A stretch of 34,727 nucleotides of DNA from Phycisphaerae bacterium. Lineage in GTDB: Bacteria; Planctomycetota; Phycisphaerae; UBA1845. The position numbers were made by a program, and so were the translations under genes. The notes under the pieces are model-generated. The model did no database searches. It was not told where the DNA came from and saw only the letters and a list, made by a program, of their open reading frames with translations. Shown piece after piece: positions 1 through 8,904 of the stretch. The stretch lies in NCBI GenBank assembly GCA_028289375.1, contig JANQQK010000073.1, positions 1 through 34,727 of the forward strand, given 5' to 3'. The first letter of the stretch is position 1. Each line of letters begins with the position of its first letter.

Positions 1-112
1 GCGAAACCGTCGTCACGAAGACCACCGGCGGACCATCGGCCAGACGCGCCCCACCGACGGCCACAATGGCCGTCGCACAGACGATCGTGAATGTTGATCT
101 CGCCGGTTTCAC
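1..112 (-). CDS. N-terminus of an exported protein (partial, runs off the window)
   Basis: Only the first 37 codons are inside the window; the gene continues beyond base 1. From the GTG at 112 the peptide begins VKPARSTFTIVCATAIVAVG and then ARLADGPP: a short basic start, a hydrophobic stretch and a small-residue end, which is a signal peptide. An AGGA sits 8 bases before the GTG. An in-frame GTG at 136 is an alternative start but has a poorer ribosome site. The gene starts 36 bases after the stop of the glycine-rich secreted protein on the same strand, so the two are probably co-transcribed. Nothing can be said about the mature protein. It was called from signal peptide and ribosome site alone. 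Confidence 0.5.
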   Translation of the reverse strand, partial: MKPARSTFTIVCATAIVAVGGARLADGPPVVFVTTVS

Positions 113-148
113 GCAGGTCGTCCTCGCCCGGATCACACTCGACTGCTC

Positions 149-1381
149 TTACGGCGTCCAGTTGGCGCGAAGTTGCAACTCAGCCCGCCCCGGCATCAGC
201 GTGACGTCTGCGGTGGTGCTCGACGACTCAAATGTTCCAACCAGTGGTGCCGACGTGAATCGCGACGGCGTTCCATTCGCCCGCGTCACAAGCACCAGGA
301 CGTCCGTACCCGGCGGCACGAACCGCGCCGCAATATTGACCGTAAACGTCGTGCCACCATCGACGACGGCGTCGGTCGTGGTCACGCGGGCATCCGGATC
401 CTGCGGGACGGCGAATGGCATGCCCCCTTCATTGACCACCGACACGATCTGAAGCTGCGGCGTCATTTCAGCGAAGACCGGACCCGGCGCGAGGCTGACC
501 GTGGCTGACGGCGTTGTTGAGCCGGTGTAGACGATCTCAGGTGCTTCCAGTCGGACGCGCCCATTGCCGCCGTTGTCCGCAATCGTCGCACCCGTCGCAT
601 TGATCGCCCCTTCGCCGCCGATGCTGTTGGCCAGAATGCGAACCGAACCACCGCTGCCCGATCCGATGTCGCCACTTTCCTGCGCTGCGTTACCCCCACG
701 CGCCGAGATCTCGCCGGACGCATTGATTGTCACGCTCCCGCTTGACGCAATCAGGATCCCGCCGCCACCGGCACCACCGCCGAAGTTGGCATTGGTGCGC
801 CCACCGCCACCCGATCCACCAATCAGCGGCACAATCTCCTGCTGACCATAGGTGTCCCCACCATTGCCGCCACCGCCACCGCCACCGTATCCGCCGCCAT
901 CACCGACACCACCGCCGCCCGGTCCGAATCCGCCCGACGCGGAAACGCCCGGAAAGACGACGCCAACCCCCCCGGCAAATCCGCCCGGCCCCGGTTCGGC
1001 GTAGGCATCGCCCATCGCCACCGTCCCGTCCTCGCCGTCGAGAACGACGCGACCACTGATCACGACGTTGTTCTGCGACAGCCAGACGACCGGGGCACCT
1101 TTCGGATGGTTGACAAATCGTACGGTCGCATTGGCACCGATGACGATCGTCGCATACTTGAACACAACCGCCCACTGGTCCGCGTCGTACACCCCGCTGC
1201 CCGGTGACGGACTCGGCGTCGTCCAGTCCGCGTCGACAGCGTTGGCCAGATCGATCACGACTTCCTGACCGGCTCCCACGATGAACGGACCATCGGAACC
1301 ATCCGACCCGCTATCGAACTGCCCCCATACAATGGACGTCATGCACACCGACCACACCACCGCTTTGCTGAACTGTTTCAT
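149..1381 (-). CDS. Secreted glycine-rich surface protein of unknown function
   Basis: The product is 410 residues. The start at 1381 (MKQFSKAVV...) has GGAG 10 bases upstream; an in-frame ATG at 1411 lacks this and would put charged residues before the signal peptide. Residues 1 to about 20 form a signal peptide ending VWG. The mature N-terminus (FDSGSDGSDGPF) is a pattern I recall from planctomycete exported proteins. The middle, about residues 125-250, is extremely glycine-rich, with runs such as GGGGGGGNGG. Between the glycine runs, short hydrophobic strands (GGILIASSGSVTI, GGSVRILANSI) suggest a beta-solenoid-like or repetitive beta fold. The C-terminal 130 residues look like an ordinary beta domain. 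No catalytic motif is visible. A surface or matrix role is inferred from export and composition only. Confidence 0.75.
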   Translation of the reverse strand: MKQFSKAVVWSVCMTSIVWGQFDSGSDGSDGPFIVGAGQEVVIDLANAVDADWTTPSPSPGSGVYDADQWAVVFKYATIVIGANATVRFVNHPKGAPVVWLSQNNVVISGRVVLDGEDGTVAMGDAYAEPGPGGFAGGVGVVFPGVSASGGFGPGGGGVGDGGGYGGGGGGGNGGDTYGQQEIVPLIGGSGGGGRTNANFGGGAGGGGILIASSGSVTINASGEISARGGNAAQESGDIGSGSGGSVRILANSIGGEGAINATGATIADNGGNGRVRLEAPEIVYTGSTTPSATVSLAPGPVFAEMTPQLQIVSVVNEGGMPFAVPQDPDARVTTTDAVVDGGTTFTVNIAARFVPPGTDVLVLVTRANGTPSRFTSAPLVGTFESSSTTADVTLMPGRAELQLRANWTP

Positions 1382-1544
1382 GTCAACGTCGCTCCAACTC
1401 AATTCACGCAAACACCCATCGCGACCGAGGCCACCACAACCTTCCCTTGCGTCATCGCGACACTCCAGCGATCATGCCACGACGCCCGACAGGCACGAAT
1501 GTTCATCCTAATGACGACGCCACGGGATTGATACCTTCTCGGCC

Positions 1545-2132
1545 ATGATTTCAACACGCAACCACACACAACGCGGAAGTCTGACGCTGATCAAAGGATG
1601 CATGTTCAGTCGCAAGACCACGCAACTGATCGAACGCATTCGCGATGCGGCTGCCCGTGGCAAGCGGACACTCGCAATCAAGCACGCCATCGATCAACGC
1701 TACGCTGACCGGCGTATCACGTCCCATGATGGCGTCTCCATTCCCGCACGTCCTGTTGGCGACATCGACGCGATCAAGGCCGATCTCATCGGAATCGACT
1801 TTCTCGCCATCGACGAGGCGCATTTTTTCGGACCTTCGCTGTTGCCGGTCGTCGCGTCCCTGCTGTCGCGCGGTGTCCACGTGGTCATCACAGGTATCGA
1901 TCTCGACGCAGCCGGCCTGCCATTCCCACCCATGCCCGAATTGGAGCAACTTGCTGACGAGGTCATCCACACACACACGAGATGCACGCAATGCGGGCAG
2001 CAGGCATCCTTCACGCAGCGTATGACCGACGACCCCTCACCAATCGTGGTCGGCGGTGCGGACCTGTACGAACCAAGATGCGCCGCGTGCTTCGTTCCTC
2101 TGCAACCCCCCACCAATATTGACCAACACTGA
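1545..2132 (+). CDS. tdk: Thymidine kinase (class II) with an altered P-loop
   Basis: This 195-residue product matches the TK1-like family in length and motif order. The enzyme phosphorylates thymidine with ATP to give dTMP in salvage. The P-loop region reads GCMFSRKTTQLIERI at residues 18-32; the family normally has GPMFSGKT/S, so Arg23 replaces the last glycine before the catalytic lysine (CGC codon at 1611-1613). The Walker B/catalytic segment is AIDEAHFF (residues 88-95), with His where Gln is usual; Glu91 would be the general base. Two cysteine pairs (CTQC and CAAC) form the expected zinc knuckle, and GGADLYEPRC matches the nucleoside-binding lasso. No good ribosome site precedes the ATG. 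A nucleoside transporter starts 20 bases downstream, supporting a salvage operon. Whether the Arg variant is active is unknown. Confidence 0.9.
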   Translation: MISTRNHTQRGSLTLIKGCMFSRKTTQLIERIRDAAARGKRTLAIKHAIDQRYADRRITSHDGVSIPARPVGDIDAIKADLIGIDFLAIDEAHFFGPSLLPVVASLLSRGVHVVITGIDLDAAGLPFPPMPELEQLADEVIHTHTRCTQCGQQASFTQRMTDDPSPIVVGGADLYEPRCAACFVPLQPPTNIDQH

Positions 2133-2151
2133 TATGCACACAGGACGCAGC

Positions 2152-3414
2152 ATGCTTGGAATTGTCGCGTTGCTGCTGATCGCATGGATTCTCTCGTCGC
2201 ACAAGCGACGCTTTCCGATCCGCATCGTGCTCGGTGGATTGACGCTGCAATTGCTTCTCGGGCTGCTCGTGCTGCGAACGGACGTTGGCCGCGACATCTT
2301 CACCGCCATCGCCGGACTCGTGACAGCCGCGCTCGATTGCACAACCGAAGGTGCCCGCTTCGTCCTCGGCAACCTCGTCGACATCCAACCCGACAACTGG
2401 GGCGCAGTCTTCGCCGCCACGGCCCTGCCGGCCATCATCGTGTTCAGCGCCATCTCCGCGATTGGATACCACCTCGGCATCTTGCAGTTTGTTGTCGGGA
2501 TCGTCGCGCGCTTGATGTCTCGTATTCTCGGCGTCTCCGGCGCCGAATCACTCTCCGCCGCCGGCAACGTCTTTCTCGGTCAGACCGAAGCCCCCCTGCT
2601 CGTCAGGCCCTACATCCCCCGCATGACAGAGTCGGAACTGATGGCCCTCATGGTCGGCGGGTTCGCAACCGTCGCAGGCGGTGTGCTCGCGTCTTACGTG
2701 GCCATTCTCGGCGGTGACGATCCTGCACGGCGCGTTGAGGTGGCTCGACACTTTCTGACCGCGTGTCTCATGTCCGCGCCAGCATCGTTCGTCGTCGCGA
2801 AGATCATCATTCCCGAAACACAGACGCCCGAGACCATGGGCCGCATATCATCACACGTTGATTCGGATGCGCGCAACGTCATTCACGCCGCCGCCAACGG
2901 CGCAGCCAACGGTCTCAAACTCGCCCTCAACGTCGGCGCCATGCTCATCGCGTTCATCGCCATCATCGCCATGCTCGACGGCGTGCTCTCGTACATCGGT
3001 GGGTTGTCACCGGTCAAGCCGATCGTCTCGGCCCTCGGCATGTCGGACCTGGATCTCCGCAACGTCCTCGGCCTGCTCTTCGCACCGATCGCCTGGCTGA
3101 TCGGCATCGACGCAAACGAGTGTCGCCCCTTTGGCAGCCTGCTCGGAACCGCCGTCGCCGCCAACGAATTCGTCGCGTACCTGTCATTGGCCGACCTGAC
3201 CCGCGAACAGCAACTCTCCGACCGCGCCGCACGATTGGCCATGTACGCCCTGTGCGGCTTCGCCAATTTCAGTTCGATCGCGATTCAGATCGCCGGCATC
3301 GGCGGCATCGCCCCCGAACGCCGCGCCGACCTCGCCCGCCTCGGTCTCCGCGCCATGTTCGGCGGCGCACTGGCATGCTGGATGACCGCCACCATCGCCG
3401 CCATCCTCACTTAA
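2152..3414 (+). CDS. Concentrative nucleoside transporter (CNT/NupC family)
   Basis: A 420-residue inner-membrane protein made almost wholly of hydrophobic segments. CNT carriers import nucleosides with sodium or protons. Recognised motifs are GQTEAPLLVRPY near residue 143 and the C-terminal GSLLGTAVAANEFVAY, both hallmarks of the CNT core. The N-terminus (MLGIVALLLIAWILSSHKRR) fits the first CNT helix. The start at 2152 is chosen because AGGA lies 6 bases upstream; an ATG at 2134 almost abuts the tdk stop, and a still longer frame would overlap tdk. The gap to tdk is 19 bases, so the kinase and carrier probably form one transcript, the kinase trapping imported thymidine. Exact substrate range cannot be read from the sequence. 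Confidence 0.92.
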   Translation: MLGIVALLLIAWILSSHKRRFPIRIVLGGLTLQLLLGLLVLRTDVGRDIFTAIAGLVTAALDCTTEGARFVLGNLVDIQPDNWGAVFAATALPAIIVFSAISAIGYHLGILQFVVGIVARLMSRILGVSGAESLSAAGNVFLGQTEAPLLVRPYIPRMTESELMALMVGGFATVAGGVLASYVAILGGDDPARRVEVARHFLTACLMSAPASFVVAKIIIPETQTPETMGRISSHVDSDARNVIHAAANGAANGLKLALNVGAMLIAFIAIIAMLDGVLSYIGGLSPVKPIVSALGMSDLDLRNVLGLLFAPIAWLIGIDANECRPFGSLLGTAVAANEFVAYLSLADLTREQQLSDRAARLAMYALCGFANFSSIAIQIAGIGGIAPERRADLARLGLRAMFGGALACWMTATIAAILT

Positions 3415-3441
3415 GTGTGTAGCAATCCCCAGAATGGGTGG

Positions 3442-3468
3442 CCCAATCCCGGCACGCCGGGATTAGGG
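3442..3468. terminator. Hairpin between convergent genes
   Basis: AATCCCGGC (3445-3453) and GCCGGGATT (3456-3464) are perfectly complementary around a two-base gap. A CCC/GGG pair extends the stem outside a one-base bulge. It lies between the convergent CNT carrier and M4 protease genes, where a bidirectional terminator is expected. No clear T-run follows on either strand, so the mechanism is uncertain. Confidence 0.5.
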
Positions 3469-3494
3469 TAGTCGAATCGGCAATAACACCCGCG

Positions 3495-6400
3495 TCAATC
3501 ACCCACAACTGCGACACGTGACGAACCAAACACCCGACGCCCAGCCAGCAGCAACATCACGCCAAGGCCGATCAACCCCCACGTGCTCGCCGCAGGCACC
3601 GCCACACACGGCAGTTCCATGCAGTCCACGACATCCGGAATGAACGACCCGCCCATCGCCTGACACTGGTCGAGTTCGAGCACCGCACACGCACCGTCGG
3701 TCATGCAGCAGGCCACCATCACGGGGACGCCGACCACCACGTCATCAATCAGCACCTCGACGATGTCACCATCCGCCGGCCCATCTGACGCACCGAATCG
3801 CACGCGGAACGTCGACGTCAGGCTAGCGAAGTCCTCGACAAGCACTGTTCGCGAAACCCACGACCCCTCGCTCGTGTCACCATTCAGCGTTTCGACGTTG
3901 ACCCACGAAACGCCATCATCGTCCGACACGTCAACCGTCATCGAATCCTCGATGTCCTCACCAAGGTCACGGTTGTAATACCAACGCACGTACGACAGTT
4001 CCGCACCGCTCGCGCCGGTCAGATCGATCGTCGGCGACACAAGGTAGACCACCCCGCCGTCGACATCATCGCGCCCGGCGTTCATGTTCTGCGCGGTAAA
4101 CGCACAGTTCTTGCCGCCATGCGGCATGTCTGTCTGGGCCACGTCGCCATTCGTCGACGTTGGTTCCGGCTGGCCAAACGCCCATCGTCCGGTGCCGGCT
4201 GTGCTGCCGGGTCCGGCATCGTTCCAGCCATCCGCTTTGCCGGATTCAAAATCCTCATGAAACAGCACGTTCGCCATGCAGGAGTCAGCCGACTCGTCGC
4301 AAACCGACCCCGTTCCGCACGGATCGCCCGACGACGTACACAATCCCGACACGCAAGCGTCGACCGTGCAGAATCGACCATCATCGCAGTCGGCCACACC
4401 ATTGCACGCACAATCGAATAGGCGGAAATCGTCGACCCACCAGCCGCTGAATCCACCGCAGCCGTCCTTGCCGAAATCGAACCGGAACGCCACAGAATCG
4501 CCACCGGAAACGTAGCGCGAAATATCGACCATCGTCGAACCCCAGCCACCACCAGCCCCGCTCCACGCATGCGTCCCCGCAAGCGGGCCGGGCGTATCAT
4601 CCTGATCGCTGGCCATCATGGTCACATTCGGCGCGTTGAAACGATACGCGTCGGTTTCAACTTCTTCCCACAACCCGCCATTCACCTGTATCTTCAAATG
4701 CCCGCCGTCCCACAGCCGTTCGGTCTCAAGATAGTGATCAAATGTCACCGTTGGCCGACCCACCGCAGCCGGCAACGCAATCGACGGACTGACAAGCGAA
4801 TGCAAACCAGCTTCGCTATTGCCGCCGCAATCGCCGATCGACGGGGCATCGCAGAACCACGCCGTACCGTTCCGTCCCCGCGGCAGATCGCCAACCTGCA
4901 TCCAATCGTACGCCGTCGGCGGGCCGCTGTTGCTCACCGTCCACCCGTTCAAGCCGCTCTCAAAGTCATCGTCGAACAGGACCGCTTGCATCCCACACGT
5001 CGGCGGCGTGCCGTTCTCCAGAATGTTCACCACCGCACCGCACGCACCGTCCGTGTTCATCTCAGCCGCCAGCAGCGCATTGTTCACCGCATCCGCATCG
5101 GCCGAGGAAAACACGTCGGCGATCGGCGTACCGGTGCGCGGGTCGTTCGGAAATGTCCCCACGAGATCATTGGCCGCCTGATTGAACGCATCGTACGCGT
5201 CGGCGAAATCCGACGTCACCGTCAGGTACGTCGTCAGCGCACGGTACCACACCGCCCCCGCCTTGATCGGACCGATCGGATCGATGTCATACCCATTGAA
5301 CGACTTGCCGTCGACGAGCATCGCGAAGGCATGATTTGGCACGCCGCTGCCACTGTGCACGCCACCGTTGTCCGGCGCGAAGCACGTCTGCAACGGACTG
5401 TTCGCCCGATCCGGATCGCCCTCGCAGGGTGGATCCCACATGTCACGGATCGCCCCACCGAATGCGACGGCATCCTCACCCATCAGCCAACGAACACCGT
5501 CAACGTGGTCCGGCGACGGACCGCAAACGGAGCGCTGATTGTTCGGCGTATCCAATCCCGAACCCGTCGAATGCGTTGGCCAGGGTGTCCCACCCGGCGC
5601 ACCGACGAACGCGGCGTCCCCGTTGAACAGGTCAACCATCTCACCCCACACATCCGAGAACGACTCGTTCAGCTGCCCAGGCTGATTCTGATAGATCATG
5701 TTTCCCGTGAATTGCGTGACGCCATGCGCCAACTCGTGCGCGACGATGTCATCGGTCACCGTGTCATCGCAAAACGTCATCTGCAACGAGATCGGACTCC
5801 ACCCCGCATTCGGACATGGCGGAGCCGTCGAATGCACCGTCGCCCGCATCGTCAGACCGGCACCGTCAATGCTGTCCCGACCGAACGCCCGGAAGAAGTA
5901 GTCATACGTGTCGCCGTAGTAGTCGTAGGCCGCGTCGATATCGAAATCGCCGGTCGGCGGATCGCCTTCCTCCCGCGCCACCGGTCCCGGGATGTCCGAC
6001 GTCCCCATGCCGTCATGAATCGATCGAAAGCGTGCCCGACAGGTGAGCGACCACTGATCCAGAATAACGCCTTTGTGCGCATCGACGAAGAATGCCTCCT
6101 CGATGCCGCCGGTCGCGTCATGCAGGTGAATCTCGTACGCGAGGTGCGCCCCGACCCGCGCATCGCCGTACCATCCCGGATCAACAACGACCAACTCCGC
6201 CTTCGCCACCGCCAAACCATCGCGCTCCAACGCCGCACGCGCAATCGACACCGCCGAACGCGCTGTGACCGTCGGCGTCACACCCAACGCTGCAGGTACC
6301 GGAAAAAAGTCGCCATTCACGACAACGACCTCAGCACGGTCGTTCTGATGCACCTTAAGCATGCCGCCAAACACCGGCACGCCCTTGAACCGCTGCGCAA

Positions 6401-6713
6401 ACGTCGTGTGCGTCTGCCCCAACAGCCCACGTTCCTGCCGGACCTGCGCTAGTTCATTTGCGGGATCGGATACGCCAAACAACTCACCATGCGTCGCGAA
6501 CACATCCAGCGGCTCGACCGCGTCCTTCCCGGCAGCCGCAACCAGCGGAATCACGCCACCGTCAGCCGCCGTCACGAACGACGCAAACCCCGTCACCCGC
6601 GAACGCGACACGCGCAGCCCGTCCTCAACGGTTTGCCCCACGGCCAACGAAACGCCCAGCAAGCACAGTGAAACACTCAGACCCCAAATCCGACCACTAG
6701 GATTCGCCGTCAT
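3495..6713 (-). CDS. Secreted thermolysin-like (M4) metalloprotease with C-terminal sorting tail
   Basis: A 1072-residue exported zinc protease. The start at 6713 has GGGAG 5 bases upstream; the longer frame to 6782 lacks this. Residues 1 to about 26 are a signal peptide ending SLAVG. A propeptide of the FTP/PepSY kind spans roughly 35-220. The catalytic domain has HELAH (326-330), a downstream NESFSD with the third zinc ligand Glu350, and VHSGSGVPN, matching the thermolysin active-site His region. Then come two MAM/jelly-roll-like domains, each starting with DFESG, separated by a Cys-rich segment (about 765-815). The tail VPAASTWGLIGLGVMLLLAG followed by RR is a Pro-containing box, a membrane segment and a basic end, like IPTL/PEP-CTERM sorting signals. 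Its start overlaps the upstream S9 peptidase gene by 17 bases, implying translational coupling. Confidence 0.93.
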   Translation of the reverse strand: MTANPSGRIWGLSVSLCLLGVSLAVGQTVEDGLRVSRSRVTGFASFVTAADGGVIPLVAAAGKDAVEPLDVFATHGELFGVSDPANELAQVRQERGLLGQTHTTFAQRFKGVPVFGGMLKVHQNDRAEVVVVNGDFFPVPAALGVTPTVTARSAVSIARAALERDGLAVAKAELVVVDPGWYGDARVGAHLAYEIHLHDATGGIEEAFFVDAHKGVILDQWSLTCRARFRSIHDGMGTSDIPGPVAREEGDPPTGDFDIDAAYDYYGDTYDYFFRAFGRDSIDGAGLTMRATVHSTAPPCPNAGWSPISLQMTFCDDTVTDDIVAHELAHGVTQFTGNMIYQNQPGQLNESFSDVWGEMVDLFNGDAAFVGAPGGTPWPTHSTGSGLDTPNNQRSVCGPSPDHVDGVRWLMGEDAVAFGGAIRDMWDPPCEGDPDRANSPLQTCFAPDNGGVHSGSGVPNHAFAMLVDGKSFNGYDIDPIGPIKAGAVWYRALTTYLTVTSDFADAYDAFNQAANDLVGTFPNDPRTGTPIADVFSSADADAVNNALLAAEMNTDGACGAVVNILENGTPPTCGMQAVLFDDDFESGLNGWTVSNSGPPTAYDWMQVGDLPRGRNGTAWFCDAPSIGDCGGNSEAGLHSLVSPSIALPAAVGRPTVTFDHYLETERLWDGGHLKIQVNGGLWEEVETDAYRFNAPNVTMMASDQDDTPGPLAGTHAWSGAGGGWGSTMVDISRYVSGGDSVAFRFDFGKDGCGGFSGWWVDDFRLFDCACNGVADCDDGRFCTVDACVSGLCTSSGDPCGTGSVCDESADSCMANVLFHEDFESGKADGWNDAGPGSTAGTGRWAFGQPEPTSTNGDVAQTDMPHGGKNCAFTAQNMNAGRDDVDGGVVYLVSPTIDLTGASGAELSYVRWYYNRDLGEDIEDSMTVDVSDDDGVSWVNVETLNGDTSEGSWVSRTVLVEDFASLTSTFRVRFGASDGPADGDIVEVLIDDVVVGVPVMVACCMTDGACAVLELDQCQAMGGSFIPDVVDCMELPCVAVPAASTWGLIGLGVMLLLAGRRVFGSSRVAVVGD

Positions 6714-8769
6714 CATTGCTCCCGTCTTCGTTCTTGTCATCGTCGAACGGATAGTCGACATCATGCGGTGGCGGGTCCCCACCAGGACCCAGCAGGTAAT
6801 GCTCGAACCACCGAATCATGCGTAGATTGTAATCATATCGGCCTGCCGATTTGCGGTTTCCATGCCCCTCACCCGGATAAAAAATCAGGCGAACCGGCAC
6901 TTTTCCGAGAATCTTCAGGTACCGGTACAACTCCATCGACTGCGACGGATGCACGCGCGTGTCCTCCTTGCCGTGGATGATCAGCAGCGGCGTGTTCGCC
7001 TGCTCGACATACGTCAGCGGACTGCGCTCACGGAAAAAGTCCCAATCCTCCCAAGGCCACTTCCGCGAATGCACAAGGTACATCTCCGTCGGAATGTCCG
7101 TCGTGCCCGCCTTCGAGATGTGATTGCTGATGCCGACGAACATCACGCCAGCCGCAAAATGCTCCGTCAGTTTCGTCGACGCCCACGCCGTCGCAAACCC
7201 GCCATACGAACCACCCGTCACGCCGACCTTCTTCCGGTCGACCAGGCCCATATTCACCAGATGGTCGACGGCATCGACAAGGTCATCGAATTCCGCCCCG
7301 GCGTAATCCGCCTGACCGAGCTTGGAAAACGCAACGCCACGCCCCGTACTGCCACGGTAATTTGGATAGAACACCGCAAAACCGCGTGCCGCACCAACTT
7401 GCCCAGGATACGAATACCGCGTCGTCCAACCGTTCGAAATGTGCGCTTCAGGCCCACCATGCACCGCCATGATCAGCGGATAACGTTTGCCCTTCTCTTC
7501 ATCGAGCGGCCGAACCAGAATCCCCTCGATCTCCAGCCCGTCACGCGCGGGGTACTGAACGACTTCCTGAGGTGCCATGCGCAAATCGGCCATCCACGGA
7601 TTGCTGTCGGTCAAACGCGTCGGAGCGTCTTCACCATGCGTCATGGCGAAAACTTCGGTCGGATGCGCAGGACCATCCGCCAGAAACGCCGCATCCTTGC
7701 CCGACGACGAAAGGCTCAGACTACGCAGGACGACCGGACCACCCGCCACGATCCGCTTCTCACCACCACCAGACGCCTTCTTGCGACCGAAGACCGACTG
7801 AGTCCCCTCATGTCCGATAAACGCCACCGTCTCCGAATCCATCCACTCGATCGTCATGATGTGGCCCGGATAACCCGGAATCAGGTCGACAATTTCGCCA
7901 CCGGCCAACTCACCAATCATCAGCCGTCCCGCCGACGGATCATGAATGTCCTCGCCCGAAATGAAAGCGATTTGCTGGCCGTTCGGACTCCACCGGATCG
8001 CCCCGAGCTTTCCGATGTTGTCAAACCGCGTCACCGTCTCTCCATTGGCCACGTCGACCACGTGAATCTTGCGACGCATGTACCGATCATCGATGAGCGG
8101 CGTCGGCGCCAACGCCACCACCAGCCGATCGCCAACCGGACTCCACTCGATCGAGTAGGCAGATCCCTTCATATCCAGCATCCGCGGCTCGTCATCCTCG
8201 TCCGACACGTCCGCAATCCAGACGCGCACCGGCTCGAGACCTTCCTCGTACACCTGCGCGTTGAAACCCTTGTCCTTGAGCTTCTTTTTGTCCTTGTCTT
8301 CCTTCTCCCGCGCCGTGAACGCCACACGCTTGCCGTCGCCGCACCATGAGTACTCGCTGATGCCCGTCTCATGCGCGAGCACGTTCTGCGCCTCGCCCCC
8401 ATCAATCGGAATCACGTACAGACAGCGGTGCTTGTCTTCGCCTCGCTTGGCCAGAAACGAAATACCCAAGCCATCCGGCGTCCAGTCGACCGACCCGATG
8501 CTCACCTCGCCTGTAATGAAAGGCCGACTGTTGCCCGCCCGATCCACGACGTGCAACTCCGACCACGCCCCGCCCGAATCCTGCTCGTAAGGCTCACGTT
8601 GAACACGCAACGTGTACGCAACATGCTTCCCATCCGGCGACATCACCGCGCTCGACGCGCCTCTGATCTTCGCGACGTGATCCGGCGTAAACACCTCCGC
8701 CGCCACCGCCGATGCACACAAACATACCGCTAACAATATCAGGCTGGATCGATTACCACGCGTCACCAT
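6697..8769 (-). CDS. Exported S9-family serine peptidase (prolyl oligopeptidase/acyl-aminoacyl peptidase type)
   Basis: A 690-residue product. The start at 8769 has GGGAG 8 bases upstream and gives a clean signal peptide (MVTRGNRSSLILLAVCLC...AVAA); a frame to 8814 adds residues without a better site. About residues 25-400 are the WD/PD40-like beta-propeller typical of S9 enzymes, seen as repeated strands such as WTPDGLGISF and WSPVGDRLVV. The C-terminal alpha/beta hydrolase domain has VHGGPE (oxyanion region), GGSYGG with the nucleophile Ser, HGKEDTRV with the catalytic Asp, and GEGHG with the catalytic His, so the triad is complete. Family members cleave short peptides. The Asp/Glu-rich C-terminal end is poorly conserved in general. 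The M4 protease gene follows with an overlap, suggesting a joint extracellular peptide-degradation unit. Confidence 0.93.
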   Translation of the reverse strand: MVTRGNRSSLILLAVCLCASAVAAEVFTPDHVAKIRGASSAVMSPDGKHVAYTLRVQREPYEQDSGGAWSELHVVDRAGNSRPFITGEVSIGSVDWTPDGLGISFLAKRGEDKHRCLYVIPIDGGEAQNVLAHETGISEYSWCGDGKRVAFTAREKEDKDKKKLKDKGFNAQVYEEGLEPVRVWIADVSDEDDEPRMLDMKGSAYSIEWSPVGDRLVVALAPTPLIDDRYMRRKIHVVDVANGETVTRFDNIGKLGAIRWSPNGQQIAFISGEDIHDPSAGRLMIGELAGGEIVDLIPGYPGHIMTIEWMDSETVAFIGHEGTQSVFGRKKASGGGEKRIVAGGPVVLRSLSLSSSGKDAAFLADGPAHPTEVFAMTHGEDAPTRLTDSNPWMADLRMAPQEVVQYPARDGLEIEGILVRPLDEEKGKRYPLIMAVHGGPEAHISNGWTTRYSYPGQVGAARGFAVFYPNYRGSTGRGVAFSKLGQADYAGAEFDDLVDAVDHLVNMGLVDRKKVGVTGGSYGGFATAWASTKLTEHFAAGVMFVGISNHISKAGTTDIPTEMYLVHSRKWPWEDWDFFRERSPLTYVEQANTPLLIIHGKEDTRVHPSQSMELYRYLKILGKVPVRLIFYPGEGHGNRKSAGRYDYNLRMIRWFEHYLLGPGGDPPPHDVDYPFDDDKNEDGSNDDGES

Positions 8770-8904
8770 TCGCCACGCTCCCTTGCCGACCCGTACGGAT
8801 CGGGCTGATGCCATTGAAATATCCCGTTGAATGCACGTTGGCCCGTTGAAATGAAGCTACCGCCACGCGCCGACGGCGTCAACGAAACCCGGAAATGAAC
8901 GAAT

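Noticed and set aside
4569..6452. Plus-strand open frame of 627 codons
   Set aside because: It lies wholly opposite the M4 protease, and its product is an Arg/His/Pro-rich string without motifs, typical of the antisense of GC-rich coding sequence.
6862..8349. Plus-strand open frame of 495 codons
   Set aside because: It is antisense to the S9 peptidase, with Arg-rich composition and no domain signature.
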